Shown: positions 20,300 through 28,373 of the stretch, piece by piece
How positions within the stretch are numbered: position 1 is the stretch's first letter
Layout: each line of letters starts with the position of its first letter
Source of the DNA: Stutzerimonas stutzeri SDM-LAC
GTDB taxonomy: Bacteria; Pseudomonadota; Gammaproteobacteria; Pseudomonadales; Pseudomonadaceae
NCBI RefSeq assembly: GCF_000235745.1
Contig: NZ_AGSX01000119.1
Coordinates: forward strand, 1 to 35,532
Reading direction: 5' to 3'
Length of the DNA: 35,532 nt
Position numbers and translations under genes: made by a program
Notes under the pieces: generated by a model
Databases searched by the model: none
Told to the model about the DNA's origin: nothing
The model's input: only the letters and a program-made list of their open reading frames with translations

Positions 20300-20893
20300 A
20301 TGCTGCTGATGCTGGATAACTACGATTCCTTCACCTACAACGTCGTGCAATATCTCGGTGAGCTGGGCGCGGACGTCAAAGTGGTGCGCAACGACGAGCT
20401 GAGTGTTGCCGAAATCGAAGCCTTGAACCCCGAGCGCATCGTTGTCTCGCCCGGCCCTTGCACCCCCAACGAGGCGGGTGTTTCGCTTGAGCTGATTCGT
20501 CATTTTGCTGGCAGGTTGCCGATTCTTGGCGTTTGCCTCGGCCATCAAAGCATTGGTCAGGCCTTTGGCGGCGACGTGGTGCGCGCGCGTCAGGTCATGC
20601 ATGGCAAGACCAGCCCGGTCATGCACGAGAACACCGGAGTATTTGCCGGGCTCAACAATCCGCTCACGGTGACGCGTTATCACTCGTTGGTGGTCAAGCG
20701 CGAAACCCTGCCGGATTGTCTCGAAGTCACGGCGTGGACGCGTCTGGATGACGGCAGCGTCGACGAGATCATGGGGCTACGGCACAAGACACTGAATATC
20801 GAGGGCGTCCAGTTCCATCCCGAGTCCATCCTCACCGAACAGGGTCACGAACTGTTCGCCAATTTTCTGAAGCAGACCGGAGGCGTGCGCTGA
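20300..20893 (+). CDS. trpG: Anthranilate synthase component II (glutamine amidotransferase)
   Basis: The 197-residue class-I amidotransferase releases ammonia from glutamine for TrpE. Catalytic Cys79 is in [15 protein letters not shown], and His173/Glu175 are in VQFHPES. AGGAG lies shortly before the ATG at 20300, inside the end of trpE, so only two bases separate the genes. Its stop overlaps the trpD start by one base. A related PabA role (4-aminobenzoate) can share this subunit in some bacteria; context here favours tryptophan. Confidence 0.95.
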   Translation: MLLMLDNYDSFTYNVVQYLGELGADVKVVRNDELSVAEIEALNPERIVVSPGPCTPNEAGVSLELIRHFAGRLPILGVCLGHQSIGQAFGGDVVRARQVMHGKTSPVMHENTGVFAGLNNPLTVTRYHSLVVKRETLPDCLEVTAWTRLDDGSVDEIMGLRHKTLNIEGVQFHPESILTEQGHELFANFLKQTGGVR

Positions 20894-21939
20894 TGGATAT
20901 CAAGGAAGCCCTCAACCGTATCGTCGGCCAGCTGAATCTGAGCACCGACGAAATGAAAGCGGTGATGCGCCAGATCATGACGGGACAATGTACCGACGCA
21001 CAAATCGGCGCGTTCCTCATGGGAATGCGCATGAAGAGTGAAACCATCGACGAGATCGTCGGCGCTGTACAGGTGATGCGAGAGCTCGCTGATCCGGTGC
21101 ATTTCGATACTCATCGCCTGGTGGACACTTGCGGCACCGGTGGTGATGGCATGAACATCTTCAACGTCTCCACCGCTGCAGCGTTCGTCGTAGCGGCTGC
21201 CGGTGGCAAGGTCGCCAAGCATGGCAACCGGGCAGTGTCGGGCAAGAGCGGTAGCGCCGATCTGCTTGAAGCAGCCGGTGTTTACTTGGATCTCACGCCT
21301 GAGCAGGTCGCCCGTAGCGTAGACGCCGTCGGCGTTGGCTTCATGTTCGCGCCCGCGCATCACGGCGCGATGAAATTCGCGGCGGGCCCGCGGCGCGAGT
21401 TGGGGCTGCGCACGTTGTTCAACATTCTCGGACCGATGTCCAACCCGGCCGGCGTCAAGCATCAGGTGCTTGGCGTGTTCAGCAAGGAGCTCTGCCGGCC
21501 GATGGCCGAAGTGCTGGCGCGTCTCGGTAGTCAGCATGTGTTAGTGGTGCATGCGCAGGATGGCTTGGACGAGATAAGCCTGGCGGCACCGACCCATGTC
21601 GCCGAGCTGAACAAGGGCGAGATCAGCGAGTACCGCATCCAGCCTGAGGACTTCGGCATCAAGAGCCAGAGCCTGATCGGCCTCAACGTTGATGATGCAC
21701 AGGGCTCGTTAATGCTTATCCGGGATGCGTTGGGCCGCCGGAAAACTGAAAACGGCCAGAAGGCTGCCGACATGATCGTGTTGAATGCCGGCGCTGCGCT
21801 TTATGCCGCCGATATCGCCAGTAGCCTGAAGCAGGGCGTAGAGATCGCTCACGACGCGTTGCACACCGGTCTGGCGCGGGACAAGTTCGAAGAGCTGGTG
21901 TCCTTTACTGTGGTGTTTAAACAGGAGAGTGCGCAATGA
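20893..21939 (+). CDS. trpD: Anthranilate phosphoribosyltransferase
   Basis: TrpD joins anthranilate to PRPP, giving phosphoribosyl-anthranilate. The 348-residue protein has the PRPP-binding glycine-rich segment [17 protein letters not shown] followed by [43 protein letters not shown]-type anthranilate and phosphate contacts follow ([16 protein letters not shown]). Length matches the family. Its ATG shares a base with the trpG stop, and its stop overlaps trpC by ATGA, so trpG-D-C are translationally coupled. Confidence 0.96.
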   Translation: MDIKEALNRIVGQLNLSTDEMKAVMRQIMTGQCTDAQIGAFLMGMRMKSETIDEIVGAVQVMRELADPVHFDTHRLVDTCGTGGDGMNIFNVSTAAAFVVAAAGGKVAKHGNRAVSGKSGSADLLEAAGVYLDLTPEQVARSVDAVGVGFMFAPAHHGAMKFAAGPRRELGLRTLFNILGPMSNPAGVKHQVLGVFSKELCRPMAEVLARLGSQHVLVVHAQDGLDEISLAAPTHVAELNKGEISEYRIQPEDFGIKSQSLIGLNVDDAQGSLMLIRDALGRRKTENGQKAADMIVLNAGAALYAADIASSLKQGVEIAHDALHTGLARDKFEELVSFTVVFKQESAQ

Positions 21940-22772
21940 GTAGCGTGCCGACAGTTCTTGAAAACATCATAAGGCGCAAGCGCGAAGAAGTGAGCGAGCG
22001 CCGTGGCCGGATTGGACTGGCCGAACTCGAAGCAATGGCGGCGGCAGCCGACCCTGTCCGTGGCTTTGCCCGCCGGCTGCAAGAGCAGGCGCGTAGCAAG
22101 CAACCGGCTGTGATTGCCGAAATTAAGAAAGCCTCACCAAGCAAAGGGGTGCTGCGCGAGGATTTTGTCCCGGCGGACATCGCCCGAAGCTACGAGGCGG
22201 GTGGTGCAACCTGCCTTTCGGTGCTGACGGATATCGATTTTTTTCAGGGTGCCGATGACTACCTGAAGCAAGCGCGCGCGGCGTGCAAGCTGCCGGTCAT
22301 CCGCAAGGACTTCATGGTCGACCCGTATCAGGTCATCGAATCGAGAGCCTTGGGCGCTGACTGCATTCTGCTGATTGTCGCCGCGCTGGAAGACGGTCAG
22401 ATGGCCGAGCTGGCAGATGTGGCAAAGGCCCAGAACCTCGACGTATTGGTGGAGGTCCATGATGGGGCAGAGCTGGAGCGCGCGCTGCGCCTCGATACGC
22501 CTCTGCTCGGGATCAACAACCGCAATCTTCACACCTTCGAGCTTAGCCTGGAAACAACCCTCGAATTGCTACCACGCATTCCGCGGGATCGTCTGGCGGT
22601 TACCGAGAGCGGCATACTTCATCGTGCCGACGTGGAACTGATGGAAATCAATCAGGTTTATGCGTTTCTGGTGGGTGAGGCTTTCATGCGAGCCGAGCAG
22701 CCTGGGATTGAGCTGCAACGTTTGTTCTTTCCAGGGCGTAACCGCCCGCAAACGGCTGCTGATCCGGATTGA
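21936..22772 (+). CDS. trpC: Indole-3-glycerol phosphate synthase
   Basis: TrpC cyclises carboxyphenylamino-deoxyribulose phosphate to indole-3-glycerol phosphate. The 278-residue TIM barrel shows [13 protein letters not shown] with the catalytic Lys, [44 protein letters not shown]-type strands ([16 protein letters not shown]), [11 protein letters not shown] and AVTESGI. As in other pseudomonads it is not fused to TrpF. It is the last gene before a strong bidirectional terminator. Confidence 0.96.
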   Translation: MSSVPTVLENIIRRKREEVSERRGRIGLAELEAMAAAADPVRGFARRLQEQARSKQPAVIAEIKKASPSKGVLREDFVPADIARSYEAGGATCLSVLTDIDFFQGADDYLKQARAACKLPVIRKDFMVDPYQVIESRALGADCILLIVAALEDGQMAELADVAKAQNLDVLVEVHDGAELERALRLDTPLLGINNRNLHTFELSLETTLELLPRIPRDRLAVTESGILHRADVELMEINQVYAFLVGEAFMRAEQPGIELQRLFFPGRNRPQTAADPD

Positions 22773-22780
22773 CTCGCTGC

Positions 22781-22817
22781 GATTGAAAAAGCCGGCAATT
22801 CGCCGGCTTTTTCAATC
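22781..22817. terminator. Bidirectional rho-independent terminator between trpC and vfr
   Basis: A perfect 16-bp inverted repeat (22781-22796 and 22802-22817, loop AATTC) has a GCCGGC core flanked by five A on the left arm and five T on the right. This gives a GC stem followed by a T-run on both strands. It begins eight bases after the trpC stop and 16 bases after the vfr stop on the other strand, ending both convergent units. Confidence 0.93.
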
Positions 22818-22832
22818 GTGGTGATGCGATCT

Positions 22833-23477
22833 TCAGCGCGTACCGAACACCACCATTGTCTTTCCCTTCACGTGTACCAACCCCTGTGCTTCGAGGCTCT
22901 TGAGCACGCGCCCGACCATTTCTCGGGAACAGCCAACGATGCGGCCGATCTCCTGGCGAGTGATCTTGATCTGCATGCCATCCGGGTGCGTCATCGCATC
23001 GGGCTGCTTGCACAGGTCAAGCAGAGTACGGGCTACGCGGCCGGTTACGTCGAGGAACGCCAGATCACCCACCTTGCGCGTCGTGTTGCGCAAGCGTTCG
23101 GCCATCTGGCTGCCGAGCGCATAAAGAATATCGGGGTCTTGCTGCGTCAGTTCACGGAACTTGGCGTAGCTCAGTTCTGCTACTTCGCATTCGGTCTTGG
23201 CACGGACCCATGCGCTACGTTCCTTTTCCGAACCTTCCTTTTCGAACAGTCCCATTTCCCCGAAAAAATCGCCGGAGTTGAGATAGGCAATGATCATCTC
23301 GCGGCCATCGTCATCTTCGATCAGGATAGTGACCGAACCTTTAACGATGAAGAAAAGCGTTTCGCTACGATCACCGGCATAGATGATGGTGCTCTTGGCC
23401 GTATAGCGCCGACGATGGCAATGCGCGAGGAGTTTATCGATGTTCTTGATCTTGGGCGTAAGTGTAATAGCAACCAT
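22833..23477 (-). CDS. vfr: cAMP-responsive transcriptional regulator Vfr/CRP
   Basis: The 214-residue CRP-family regulator has the same length as P. aeruginosa Vfr. The N-terminal cyclic-nucleotide domain (about 20-110) contains [19 protein letters not shown] and the phosphate-binding cassette [12 protein letters not shown]. The C-terminal winged helix holds [20 protein letters not shown] (about 173-192). It binds cAMP and controls catabolic and, in P. aeruginosa, virulence and motility genes. The ATG at 23477 gives the standard [12 protein letters not shown] start. It is convergent with trpC and divergent from the OsmC-family gene. I see no clear CRP-type site in the 218-bp divergent gap. 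Confidence 0.93.
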   Translation of the reverse strand: MVAITLTPKIKNIDKLLAHCHRRRYTAKSTIIYAGDRSETLFFIVKGSVTILIEDDDGREMIIAYLNSGDFFGEMGLFEKEGSEKERSAWVRAKTECEVAELSYAKFRELTQQDPDILYALGSQMAERLRNTTRKVGDLAFLDVTGRVARTLLDLCKQPDAMTHPDGMQIKITRQEIGRIVGCSREMVGRVLKSLEAQGLVHVKGKTMVVFGTR

Positions 23478-23695
23478 GCTGTAGTCCCGGAAGATGTGTC
23501 CAATTAGAAGGCAGTTCTTATTATGTATGACTGAGTTCTGTTATCAGGCTTGGCGAGCTTAACAGACCGGTCCGGGTCGACAACAAAACTGCGACACGAA
23601 TATCAACTTTTGATCACTCATTTCGTCGGATTGCCATCTCCAGCGCCCGCTGATGGTCATGCTAAGCTTCGCTCCTTTTCAAGCGAGGTCTATCG

Positions 23696-24118
23696 ATGAA
23701 AGCGCGCATCCAGTGGGCTGGCGAGGCAATGTTTCTTGGCGAGTCTGGTAGCGGCCATGTCGTGGTGATGGATGGCCCGCCGGAAAATGGTGGCCGCAAT
23801 CTCGGCGTTCGACCGATGGAAATGCTGTTGTTGGGGCTCGGTGGCTGCAGCAACTTCGACGTAGTGAGCATCCTGAAGAAGTCGCGTCAGGCTGTGGAAA
23901 GCTGTGAAGCCTTTCTGGAGGCGGAGCGCGCCGATGAGGATCCGAAGGTGTTTACCAAGATTCACCTGCGCTTCGTCGTCAAGGGTCGTGGGCTGAAGGA
24001 GGCGCAGGTCAAACGTGCCGTCGAACTGTCTGCCGAGAAGTACTGCTCCGCCTCGATCATGCTCGGCCGCGCCGGTGTCGAGATCAGCCACGAGTATGAA
24101 ATCGTAGAGTTGGGCTGA
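23696..24118 (+). CDS. OsmC/YhfA-family protein
   Basis: This 140-residue OsmC-fold protein carries the two conserved cysteines at 51 (LGGCSNFD) and 117 (EKYCSAS). In Ohr/OsmC peroxiredoxins these reduce organic hydroperoxides with lipoyl or thiol help. The short YhfA-like subgroup is less well characterised, so peroxidase activity is only likely. GAGG lies shortly before the ATG. It is divergent from vfr, as in P. aeruginosa. A weak terminator-like hairpin follows at 24193-24215. Confidence 0.85.
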   Translation: MKARIQWAGEAMFLGESGSGHVVVMDGPPENGGRNLGVRPMEMLLLGLGGCSNFDVVSILKKSRQAVESCEAFLEAERADEDPKVFTKIHLRFVVKGRGLKEAQVKRAVELSAEKYCSASIMLGRAGVEISHEYEIVELG

Positions 24119-24192
24119 TCACCGATAATCAGGGCGAGTACCTAGATCACGGCTTGCCGTACTGGAGCTGGCGACCCGATCGGCACAATGCG

Positions 24193-24215
24193 CGCCCCGT
24201 TTTAATGGGGCGTTT
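24193..24215 (+). terminator. Weak terminator-like hairpin after the OsmC-family gene
   Basis: CGCCCC at 24193-24198 pairs with GGGGCG at 24207-24212 across the loop GTTTTAAT, followed by TTTC. The stem is short and the T-run poor. It lies about 75 bp after the OsmC-family stop and ahead of the speD remnant. Confidence 0.4.
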
Positions 24216-24233
24216 CGCTAGAACATCTGGACC

Positions 24234-24430
24234 ATGGTCGCAACTGCAACTTCATGGGTGCAACAGCCTGAAGAAGTTTCTTGAGTTGCAATATCTACGA
24301 CATTTGCTTTGCCGAAACGCCAGAAGATCAGCAGGCGTATGTAGAGTGCGTCGGTGAAACATATCGCGCGGAGTGGCTGGCGGCGATTCTGACAAATGTC
24401 ATAGATATCACCGGTGCAAATACCGTGATA
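24234..24430 (+). pseudogene. speD: Degraded remnant of speD (S-adenosylmethionine decarboxylase), 5' end only
   Basis: Two adjacent frames together read like the first 60-odd residues of an E. coli-type SpeD. Frame one gives [14 protein letters not shown] (24241-24282), matching the KLKLHGFNNLTKTL-type start. After a single-base frameshift near 24274-24283, [20 protein letters not shown] continues (from 24281), followed by [23 protein letters not shown] likely original ATG at 24234 is out of frame with both, so the start is damaged too. Beyond about 24430 I find no recognisable SpeD sequence: no pyruvoyl-forming serine region and no C-terminus, where about 200 residues are expected. P. aeruginosa has an intact speD at this position between the osmC-like gene and coq7. 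The gene product would supply decarboxylated SAM for spermidine synthesis. Confidence 0.85.
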
Positions 24431-24667
24431 TTACGCGGCAGCAGGACCGTTCGCGTGGGCCGGTGCCTTCGCTTGCAGCATTATCTCACCGCTAAAGTCC
24501 TCGACTATTCGACCCACCAATTCGCTTCGAGCAGCGATACTGCCGACGAATCAAGTCGTGGCTCTCGCCGTGATGTCGCGCGTAACAAGCGTTCATCGAC
24601 ACGAAATAAAGTTGATTCAGGGCCACCTCCCCGAAGCCGAGCCCAGGTAACGACTGTAGAAATTAAG

Positions 24668-24688
24668 AGGGCGCCTGTCAGGCGCCCT
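24668..24688 (-). terminator. Rho-independent terminator downstream of coq7
   Basis: AGGGCGCCT at 24668-24676, loop GTC, and AGGCGCCCT at 24680-24688 form a perfect 9-bp stem. Read on the minus strand it is followed by CTCTTAATTT, a moderate T-run, 17 bases past the coq7 stop. On the plus strand it is followed by TCTTC, weaker. Confidence 0.75.
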
Positions 24689-24704
24689 TCTTCGTGATGT
24701 CGGG

Positions 24705-25352
24705 TCAGATCCGGTAGGTGGTTTTGGTCATCACCTTGGCCATCAGGCTCATGCCGAATTTCACTGGCGCCGGAAAGCGCAAGCCGCCGGCATCGAGGGC
24801 AGCAGTCGAATGCTGCGCTTCATCCGTGCGCATCTGTTCGAGGATTGCCCGGGACTTCTCGTCACCCTGTGGAATCTGCTCAAGATGCTCATCGAGATGT
24901 TTGCAGACTTGATCTTCCGTGGCTGCGACGAAGCCCAGGCTGATCCGGTCGCTGATCAGGCCCGCCGACGCACCGATGCCGAACGACAATCCGTAAAAAA
25001 GCGGATTGAGAACGCTAGTGTGGCTACCTAACTGATGAATGCGCTGTTCGCACCAGGCGAGATGATCGATTTCCTCATCTGCTGCGCGTTCCATCGCCTC
25101 GCGTACCCTCGGCAGTCGAGCTGTCAGTGCCTGACCCTGGTATAGCGCCTGCGCGCAGACCTCACCGGTGTGATTGATGCGCATCAGGCCGGCCACGTGG
25201 CGCGCTTCGCTGTCGCTCAGCTCAGCCTTGTTCTTCAACACAGCCGGCGTTGGTCGGTGGGGTTGGCCGCTGAACGGTAGCAGCGTCCGTAAAGCAGCAT
25301 CGGCCTGCAGCAGCAGGCGGTCCGCAGGAGAGTATTGGCGTTGGTTGGGCAT
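24705..25352 (-). CDS. coq7: Demethoxyubiquinone hydroxylase (Coq7 family)
   Basis: This di-iron monooxygenase hydroxylates the benzoquinone ring in the penultimate step of ubiquinone synthesis; in pseudomonads it replaces UbiF. The 215-residue protein shows carboxylate ligands in the three expected segments: [29 protein letters not shown] and [14 protein letters not shown], plus the glycine-rich membrane-interacting middle [21 protein letters not shown], of which GIGASAG is the core. GGAGG precedes the ATG. A terminator follows. Confidence 0.93.
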   Translation of the reverse strand: MPNQRQYSPADRLLLQADAALRTLLPFSGQPHRPTPAVLKNKAELSDSEARHVAGLMRINHTGEVCAQALYQGQALTARLPRVREAMERAADEEIDHLAWCEQRIHQLGSHTSVLNPLFYGLSFGIGASAGLISDRISLGFVAATEDQVCKHLDEHLEQIPQGDEKSRAILEQMRTDEAQHSTAALDAGGLRFPAPVKFGMSLMAKVMTKTTYRI

Positions 25353-25415
25353 GTCGCCTCCAGATGATTCGGAGCAGGCGTGGGCGGTTGGTGCTGCTGT
25401 TTGGCGCGTCAGTGT

Positions 25416-25757
25416 TCAGCCGGGAGGCCAGTGCATCTGACGCTGACCGAGCACATGCATATGGATGTGGTAGACCGTCTGGCCACCCAGGTCGTTGCAG
25501 TTCATGACAACTCGAAAGCCTTCCTGACAGCCCTGCTCTTCGGCGAGACGTTGTGCGGTAAACAGGATATGCCCAGCGAGAATTTTGTCGTCATCCTCGC
25601 TTAGATCATGCAGGGTTGCGATGTGCTTCTTCGGGATCACCAGGAAATGCACGGGCGCCTGAGGCGCGATGTCATTGAAGGCGATAACCTGTTCGTCTTC
25701 ATAGATCTTTTGCGCAGGGATGGCCCCGGCGACGATTTTGCAAAATAGACAATCCAT
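25416..25757 (-). CDS. HIT-family nucleotide-binding hydrolase (HinT-like)
   Basis: The 113-residue histidine-triad protein has H97-x-H99-x-H101 in YHIHMHVLG near the C-terminus and the N-terminal CLFCKIVAGAIP segment. HinT-type enzymes hydrolyse purine nucleoside phosphoramidates and aminoacyl-adenylates. The ATG at 25757 is preceded by GGAG and gives the standard MDCLFCKI start; longer readings add an unrelated 32 residues crossing the divergent promoter region. It is divergent from the AAA+ ATPase gene by 78 bp and upstream of coq7 on the same strand (63-bp gap). Confidence 0.92.
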   Translation of the reverse strand: MDCLFCKIVAGAIPAQKIYEDEQVIAFNDIAPQAPVHFLVIPKKHIATLHDLSEDDDKILAGHILFTAQRLAEEQGCQEGFRVVMNCNDLGGQTVYHIHMHVLGQRQMHWPPG

Positions 25758-25835
25758 GGCGTTTCTCCAAAAATTGCAACCAAAGCAGTGTAACAGGCGA
25801 TTTTCGGACTGGTTAGCTGGCACGGAGCATGCTGA

Positions 25836-27311
25836 ATGAAGAATGATATCCACGACTTGGCTCTGGTGCTCGAGTCAAGGTTGCGATTGGTGCTGATTGA
25901 ATCCTGGGATGAGCGCCGAGTGCTCGAGACGCTGAGCGGGTTGGCGGTCAACCGGGGGATGACGCTTCATGTGTGGTCCGTGACGGAAGGGCTCCGGCAT
26001 CTCGCTTTCGGCGGCGAGGCACTGGACGCCGGCGAAAGCTGCTCGGCTGAGGTTGCATTGAGGCGGGTCAAGCACGACCCCTTGGGCAGTCTGTATGTGT
26101 TCTGCGATTTGCATCCGTTTCTTGATGAGCCGCGTTTGGTGCGCTTGCTGAAGGAAATCGCAATGGCGCAGGGGCCTTCTGCGCCCACGCTTGTGCTGGT
26201 TTCCCATGCCCTCAAGTTACCTCCGGAGGTTCAACGCTACGCGGCTCGATTCAGTCTCACCCTGCCGTCCGAGGAGGAGCTGCTGAGCATCGTTCGGGAT
26301 GAAGCGACCGTCTGGAGCGAGCGTAATCGCGGCGCTCGCGTACGTACCGACAATCGCACCCTGCAGCAGGTTGTAAAAAATTTGCGTGGGCTCAGTCATG
26401 CCGAAGCTCGCGGCCTGGCGCACAGCCTGATCTGCGACGACGGCGCGATCACACAGGAAGATCTGCCGGAGCTCAATCGCAAGAAATTCGAGTTGCTGGA
26501 TATGGAGGGGGTGCTCGGCTTCGAATATGAAACAGAACGCTTCGCTGATGTGGGAGGCCTGCAGAACCTTAAACGATGGCTGGTGCAACGTCAGGCTGCC
26601 TTTGTGGCAGGCAGTGGATCGGATAGGCCGCGCGGGGTGATGCTTGTCGGCGTGCAGGGTGGTGGTAAAAGCATGGCAGCCAAGGCGGTCGCTGGGCTTT
26701 GGGGACTGCCACTGCTGCGCCTGGATTTTGCTTGCCTGTACAACAAGTTCTTCGGTGAAACCGAGCGCAACCTGCGTGAGGCACTGAAACTGGCCGAACA
26801 GATGGCGCCTTGCGTGTTATGGATGGACGAGTTGGAGAAGGGGCTCGCGACGGGCGAGATGGATGGCGGCGTCAGTCAGCGAGTCCTAGGCACCCTGCTG
26901 ACCTGGATGGCTGAGCGTGAATCGCCGGTATTTATGGTTGCGACTGCCAATGCGGTGGATCGACTTCCGCCAGAACTGCTACGTAAAGGTCGCTTTGATG
27001 AGCTGTTCTTCGTCGACTTGCCCGATGCGGCAACTCGGGCAGAAATCTTCGGAATTCACTTGGCACGGCGGGAGCTGAAAGCCGATCAGTTCGATCTGTC
27101 AGCACTTGCGGCCGCTTGCGATGGGTTCTCCGGAGCGGAGATCGAGCAGGTAGTGGTGTCAGCCGTCTATGCTGGGCAGGCGCAGTCCAGCGATCCCGAT
27201 CAAGACATGCTCCTGGGTTGTATCCGGGCTACCGCACCGCTTTCGGTGGTGATGGCCGAAAAGCTGGATGAGCTTCGTGGATGGGCTTCGGGGCGAGCCG
27301 TACTGGCCTAG
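25836..27311 (+). CDS. AAA+ ATPase, Ycf46-like
   Basis: The 491-residue protein has an N-terminal domain of about 230 residues that looks like a degenerate nucleotide-binding fold (LRLVLIESWDERRVLETL then LYVFCDLHPFL). One AAA module follows, with Walker A GVQGGGKS at 272-279, pore-loop-like YNKFFGETERNLREAL, Walker B WMDELEKG with D331/E332, and sensor/arginine-finger region LPPELLRKGRFDELFFVDLP. There is no FtsH-type zinc protease domain and no transmembrane helix. This is the layout of Ycf46-type ATPases, whose cellular role is poorly defined. GGAG lies eight bases before the ATG. It stands alone between divergent and convergent neighbours. Confidence 0.82.
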   Translation: MKNDIHDLALVLESRLRLVLIESWDERRVLETLSGLAVNRGMTLHVWSVTEGLRHLAFGGEALDAGESCSAEVALRRVKHDPLGSLYVFCDLHPFLDEPRLVRLLKEIAMAQGPSAPTLVLVSHALKLPPEVQRYAARFSLTLPSEEELLSIVRDEATVWSERNRGARVRTDNRTLQQVVKNLRGLSHAEARGLAHSLICDDGAITQEDLPELNRKKFELLDMEGVLGFEYETERFADVGGLQNLKRWLVQRQAAFVAGSGSDRPRGVMLVGVQGGGKSMAAKAVAGLWGLPLLRLDFACLYNKFFGETERNLREALKLAEQMAPCVLWMDELEKGLATGEMDGGVSQRVLGTLLTWMAERESPVFMVATANAVDRLPPELLRKGRFDELFFVDLPDAATRAEIFGIHLARRELKADQFDLSALAAACDGFSGAEIEQVVVSAVYAGQAQSSDPDQDMLLGCIRATAPLSVVMAEKLDELRGWASGRAVLA

Positions 27312-27343
27312 CTGGCTTGCTGCCTTACCAGAGACGCTACAGC

Positions 27344-28267
27344 TTACTGATAAGTCGGCAGGACGATGGCGGTCAGGATGCCAACGAAAGGGGCGAGCAA
27401 CCAGAGCGCCGCGAGGATCTTTACGGCCCTGGTGTTCGGCGGCTGCGGAGGTCCGAAGCGATTCGATCCGGTGTTGCCTGGCATCAGCAGTACCACCAAT
27501 GGAAATACGGTGCCAATGACCGGAACCAGATAGAGCAGCATGAGCCAGCCGGACCAACCCACGTCATGCAAGCGCTGCACACCGATCTGAACACTGACGA
27601 GCAGAAAGCCGATGCCGAACACGCCGGTGACAATCACGCCGAGCACAGTCGAGGCAGCGAACGTCATGCCGGAGATTAACAATAGGCCGAGCGCCGCAGC
27701 CATCAACGCCATGGACCAGGCTAGATAGCGCAGCCGACCGATCCGGCCTTGTGTCGTGAATACCTTTAGCTCGCCGTACTCTGCTGTTGGCTCGCCAACG
27801 TCGGCGCGCGGGGGTGCATACAGGTGCATGGTGCTTTGACTGTGCCGCGCCGTTTCGCCCTGCAGTGCTTGGCGTGCCAGATATTTCTGGATCACGATTC
27901 CACAGCTGCAACACTCAACGGCAGCTGGCTGTGTGTGGCCACATTTTGGGCACGCCATCTGCTCGGTAGTGACCGGTGCATCGCTCGGCTGTGCGGGCGC
28001 ATATTCGGCGATAGCCAGCGCAATACCTTTCGCTGATTCCGGTTCCTTACGTGCCTGCACGCCGGCGCGATGCAGTGCTTGCAGGTATCGGTCGGCCTCC
28101 CGAGCGTTCAGGTCACGCTTGATATGGACCGAGCCTTGACCGAATAGACGCTCGATTTTGCCCGCGTCGCATTTGAACAGCCGGATCAGATTGCTCTTGG
28201 CCGTGTCTGGTGAGACGCCCGCTACGAGTTCACCGTCAAAGACAATTCGATACTGATCAGCGCTCAT
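27344..28267 (-). CDS. DUF805 membrane protein with N-terminal domain and zinc ribbon
   Basis: The 307-residue protein has three parts. An N-terminal 75-residue basic domain (SADQYRIVFDGELVAGVSPD, then NLIRLFKCDAGKIERLFGQG) is of a type I have seen attached to other Pseudomonas membrane proteins but cannot name. A zinc-ribbon-like element follows with C106-x2-C109 and C119/C120-x-C122 (CPKCGHTQ and ECCSCG). A C-terminal DUF805 membrane domain (about 180-300) has several hydrophobic helices and the family-like RLHDVGWSGWLMLLYLVPVIG. The ATG at 28267 has AGGGA seven bases upstream and is preferred over one at 28297. The function is unknown; a membrane sensor or scaffold is possible but unsupported. 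Confidence 0.8.
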   Translation of the reverse strand: MSADQYRIVFDGELVAGVSPDTAKSNLIRLFKCDAGKIERLFGQGSVHIKRDLNAREADRYLQALHRAGVQARKEPESAKGIALAIAEYAPAQPSDAPVTTEQMACPKCGHTQPAAVECCSCGIVIQKYLARQALQGETARHSQSTMHLYAPPRADVGEPTAEYGELKVFTTQGRIGRLRYLAWSMALMAAALGLLLISGMTFAASTVLGVIVTGVFGIGFLLVSVQIGVQRLHDVGWSGWLMLLYLVPVIGTVFPLVVLLMPGNTGSNRFGPPQPPNTRAVKILAALWLLAPFVGILTAIVLPTYQ

Positions 28268-28373
28268 CCAACATCCCTGTTGCCGGTTTTTGGGCAAGCC
28301 TAAGTCGTGGCTGAACGGTCAACAAGTAGCCTGAACCTGAGTTGCCTGGGGCTTGCAGCAACTGCGAGCTGCG

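Larger units (their letters stand above)
24119..24704. other. Gene-poor stretch between the OsmC-family gene and coq7
   Basis: These 586 bases hold no convincing intact gene. They contain a weak hairpin (24193-24215), the speD remnant (about 24234-24430), roughly 230 bases of unrecognised sequence (24431-24660), and the coq7 terminator (24668-24688). A 138-codon open frame spanning 24281-24697 is not a real gene: its first third is SpeD-derived, and the rest is Arg/Ser-rich with no family resemblance and runs through the terminator. Confidence 0.75.

Noticed and set aside
23478-23695. Vfr autoregulatory CRP-type site in the vfr-osmC divergent gap
   Set aside because: TGATCACTCA near 23611 is suggestive, but no TGTGA-N6-TCACA arrangement can be seen.
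24281-24697. 138-codon plus-strand open frame between the OsmC-family gene and coq7 as a novel gene
   Set aside because: Its first third is frameshifted SpeD sequence, the rest is unrecognisable, and it runs through the coq7 terminator.
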